From NCBI RefSeq assembly GCF_004341375.1, contig NZ_SLXO01000001.1:310001-374000 (forward strand): a stretch of 64,000 bases of DNA, written 5' to 3'. Source of the DNA: Rhodothalassium salexigens DSM 2132 (GTDB lineage: Bacteria; Pseudomonadota; Alphaproteobacteria; Sphingomonadales; Rhodothalassiaceae). Position numbers and translations under genes: made by a program. Below are positions 63,675 to 64,000 of the stretch, piece after piece (positions within the stretch are counted from its first letter, which is position 1; each line of letters starts with the position of its first letter). The notes beneath the pieces are model-generated. The model saw nothing but the letters and a program-made list of their open reading frames with translations, did not search any database and was not told where the DNA came from.

Positions 63675-64000
63675 CGGCCGGAACCCTCGCCGCCTTCTTG
63701 CCCGGAAGCGCCTTGGGTCGCCTCGTCGGTGGGGCCGGTGTCCGCCCCGGGGGCTTCCACGTCCCCAGCGGGTGCAGCGTCTTCCGCCGCTGCGCCTTCG
63801 GGCGCCATCGCGGCCTGAGCATCCCGGACCAACGCCATCAACTCGCCGCGCCGCTGCTGCACCCCGAAGCCGGGCAGATCAAGCTCGCCCAGACGCTCCA
63901 GATAGGCTTCGGCCGCCGCCCAGTCGCCAAGCTCCATATGCACCACCGCCAGGAGTTCGAGCGCCGCGCCGGCCATCACACCGGTGCCGCCCGACAGGGG
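63671..64000 (-). CDS. TPR-type protein upstream of bamB (partial, C-terminal part)
   Basis: The last 109 residues are visible; the gene runs off the right edge. A helical repeat AALELLAVVHMELGDWAAAEAYLERLG fits a TPR or YfgM-like fold. The tail of about 45 residues is Ala/Pro/Glu/Gly-rich. Its position directly before bamB and der, coupled by an ATGA, matches the YfgM-type gene found there in many proteobacteria. The identification beyond that is inference. Confidence 0.7.
   Translation of the reverse strand, partial: PLSGGTGVMAGAALELLAVVHMELGDWAAAEAYLERLGELDLPGFGVQQRRGELMALVRDAQAAMAPEGAAAEDAAPAGDVEAPGADTGPTDEATQGASGQEGGEGSGR

Overview
The window is a very GC-rich chromosomal segment of an alphaproteobacterium. 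Signs of this are the tig-clpP-clpX-lon-hupB block, glnB-glnA with a sigma-54 promoter, nuoA-nuoB beside a tRNA-Asp, tandem cysteine desulfurases beside a COG2945-type hydrolase, and the M23 peptidase-bactofilin pair. The order cannot be fixed from sequence alone; the gene content would suit a Rhodospirillales-like, Caulobacterales-like or related lineage. Nearly all genes look intact, and there is no integrase, transposase, phage gene or CRISPR array.

Layout. 1-579: start of the nuo (complex I) operon, minus strand, with tRNA-Asp upstream. 1149-4115: an orphan GAF histidine kinase and an M20 dipeptidase. 4324-16803: a complete type II secretion operon gspC-D-E-F-G-H-I-J-K-L-M-N plus a terminal small lipoprotein gene, mostly coupled by 4-base start/stop overlaps. 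16841-24577: on the same strand just upstream, a TonB-dependent receptor, a 1000-residue lipoprotein made of two tandem homologous domains, and an unrecognised exported 520-residue protein. tRNA-Val follows at 24771. 25233-32015: hupB, lon, clpX, clpP and tig, with good promoters and terminators for hupB and lon. 32105-34119: tRNA-Leu, the NAD(P)HX repair enzyme and tRNA-His. 34312-36337: glnB-glnA. 36338-37258: a gene-free stretch with two candidate tandem small RNAs. 37259-43665: an unknown protein ending in a FliM/FliN-like motif, parE, a flavodoxin-like protein, a DEAD-box helicase with a long disordered tail, and an enoyl-CoA hydratase family enzyme. 43787-47302: ferredoxin, two cysteine desulfurases, alpha/beta hydrolase. 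47316-50087: anmK and tyrS, the latter with a terminator in its leader. 50128-54578: L,D-transpeptidase and AsmA/YhdP-like protein. 54667-58084: glnE and a Bcp peroxiredoxin. 58503-60432: M23 peptidase and bactofilin. 60827-64000: der, bamB and the end of a TPR-type protein.

How the genes work together. Nitrogen control is represented three times: PII (GlnB), glutamine synthetase (GlnA) and the adenylyltransferase (GlnE) that joins them. Protein quality control is the trigger factor/ClpXP/Lon block. Envelope biogenesis includes the AsmA-like protein, the L,D-transpeptidase, the M23-bactofilin pair, BamB and AnmK. The best candidate for an undescribed system is the block between tRNA-Val and tRNA-Asp. 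There a full T2SS is encoded together with a TonB-dependent receptor and a duplicated lipoprotein. It may be a dedicated surface-lipoprotein export and uptake apparatus; that function is inference, while the gene order and domain content are directly visible.
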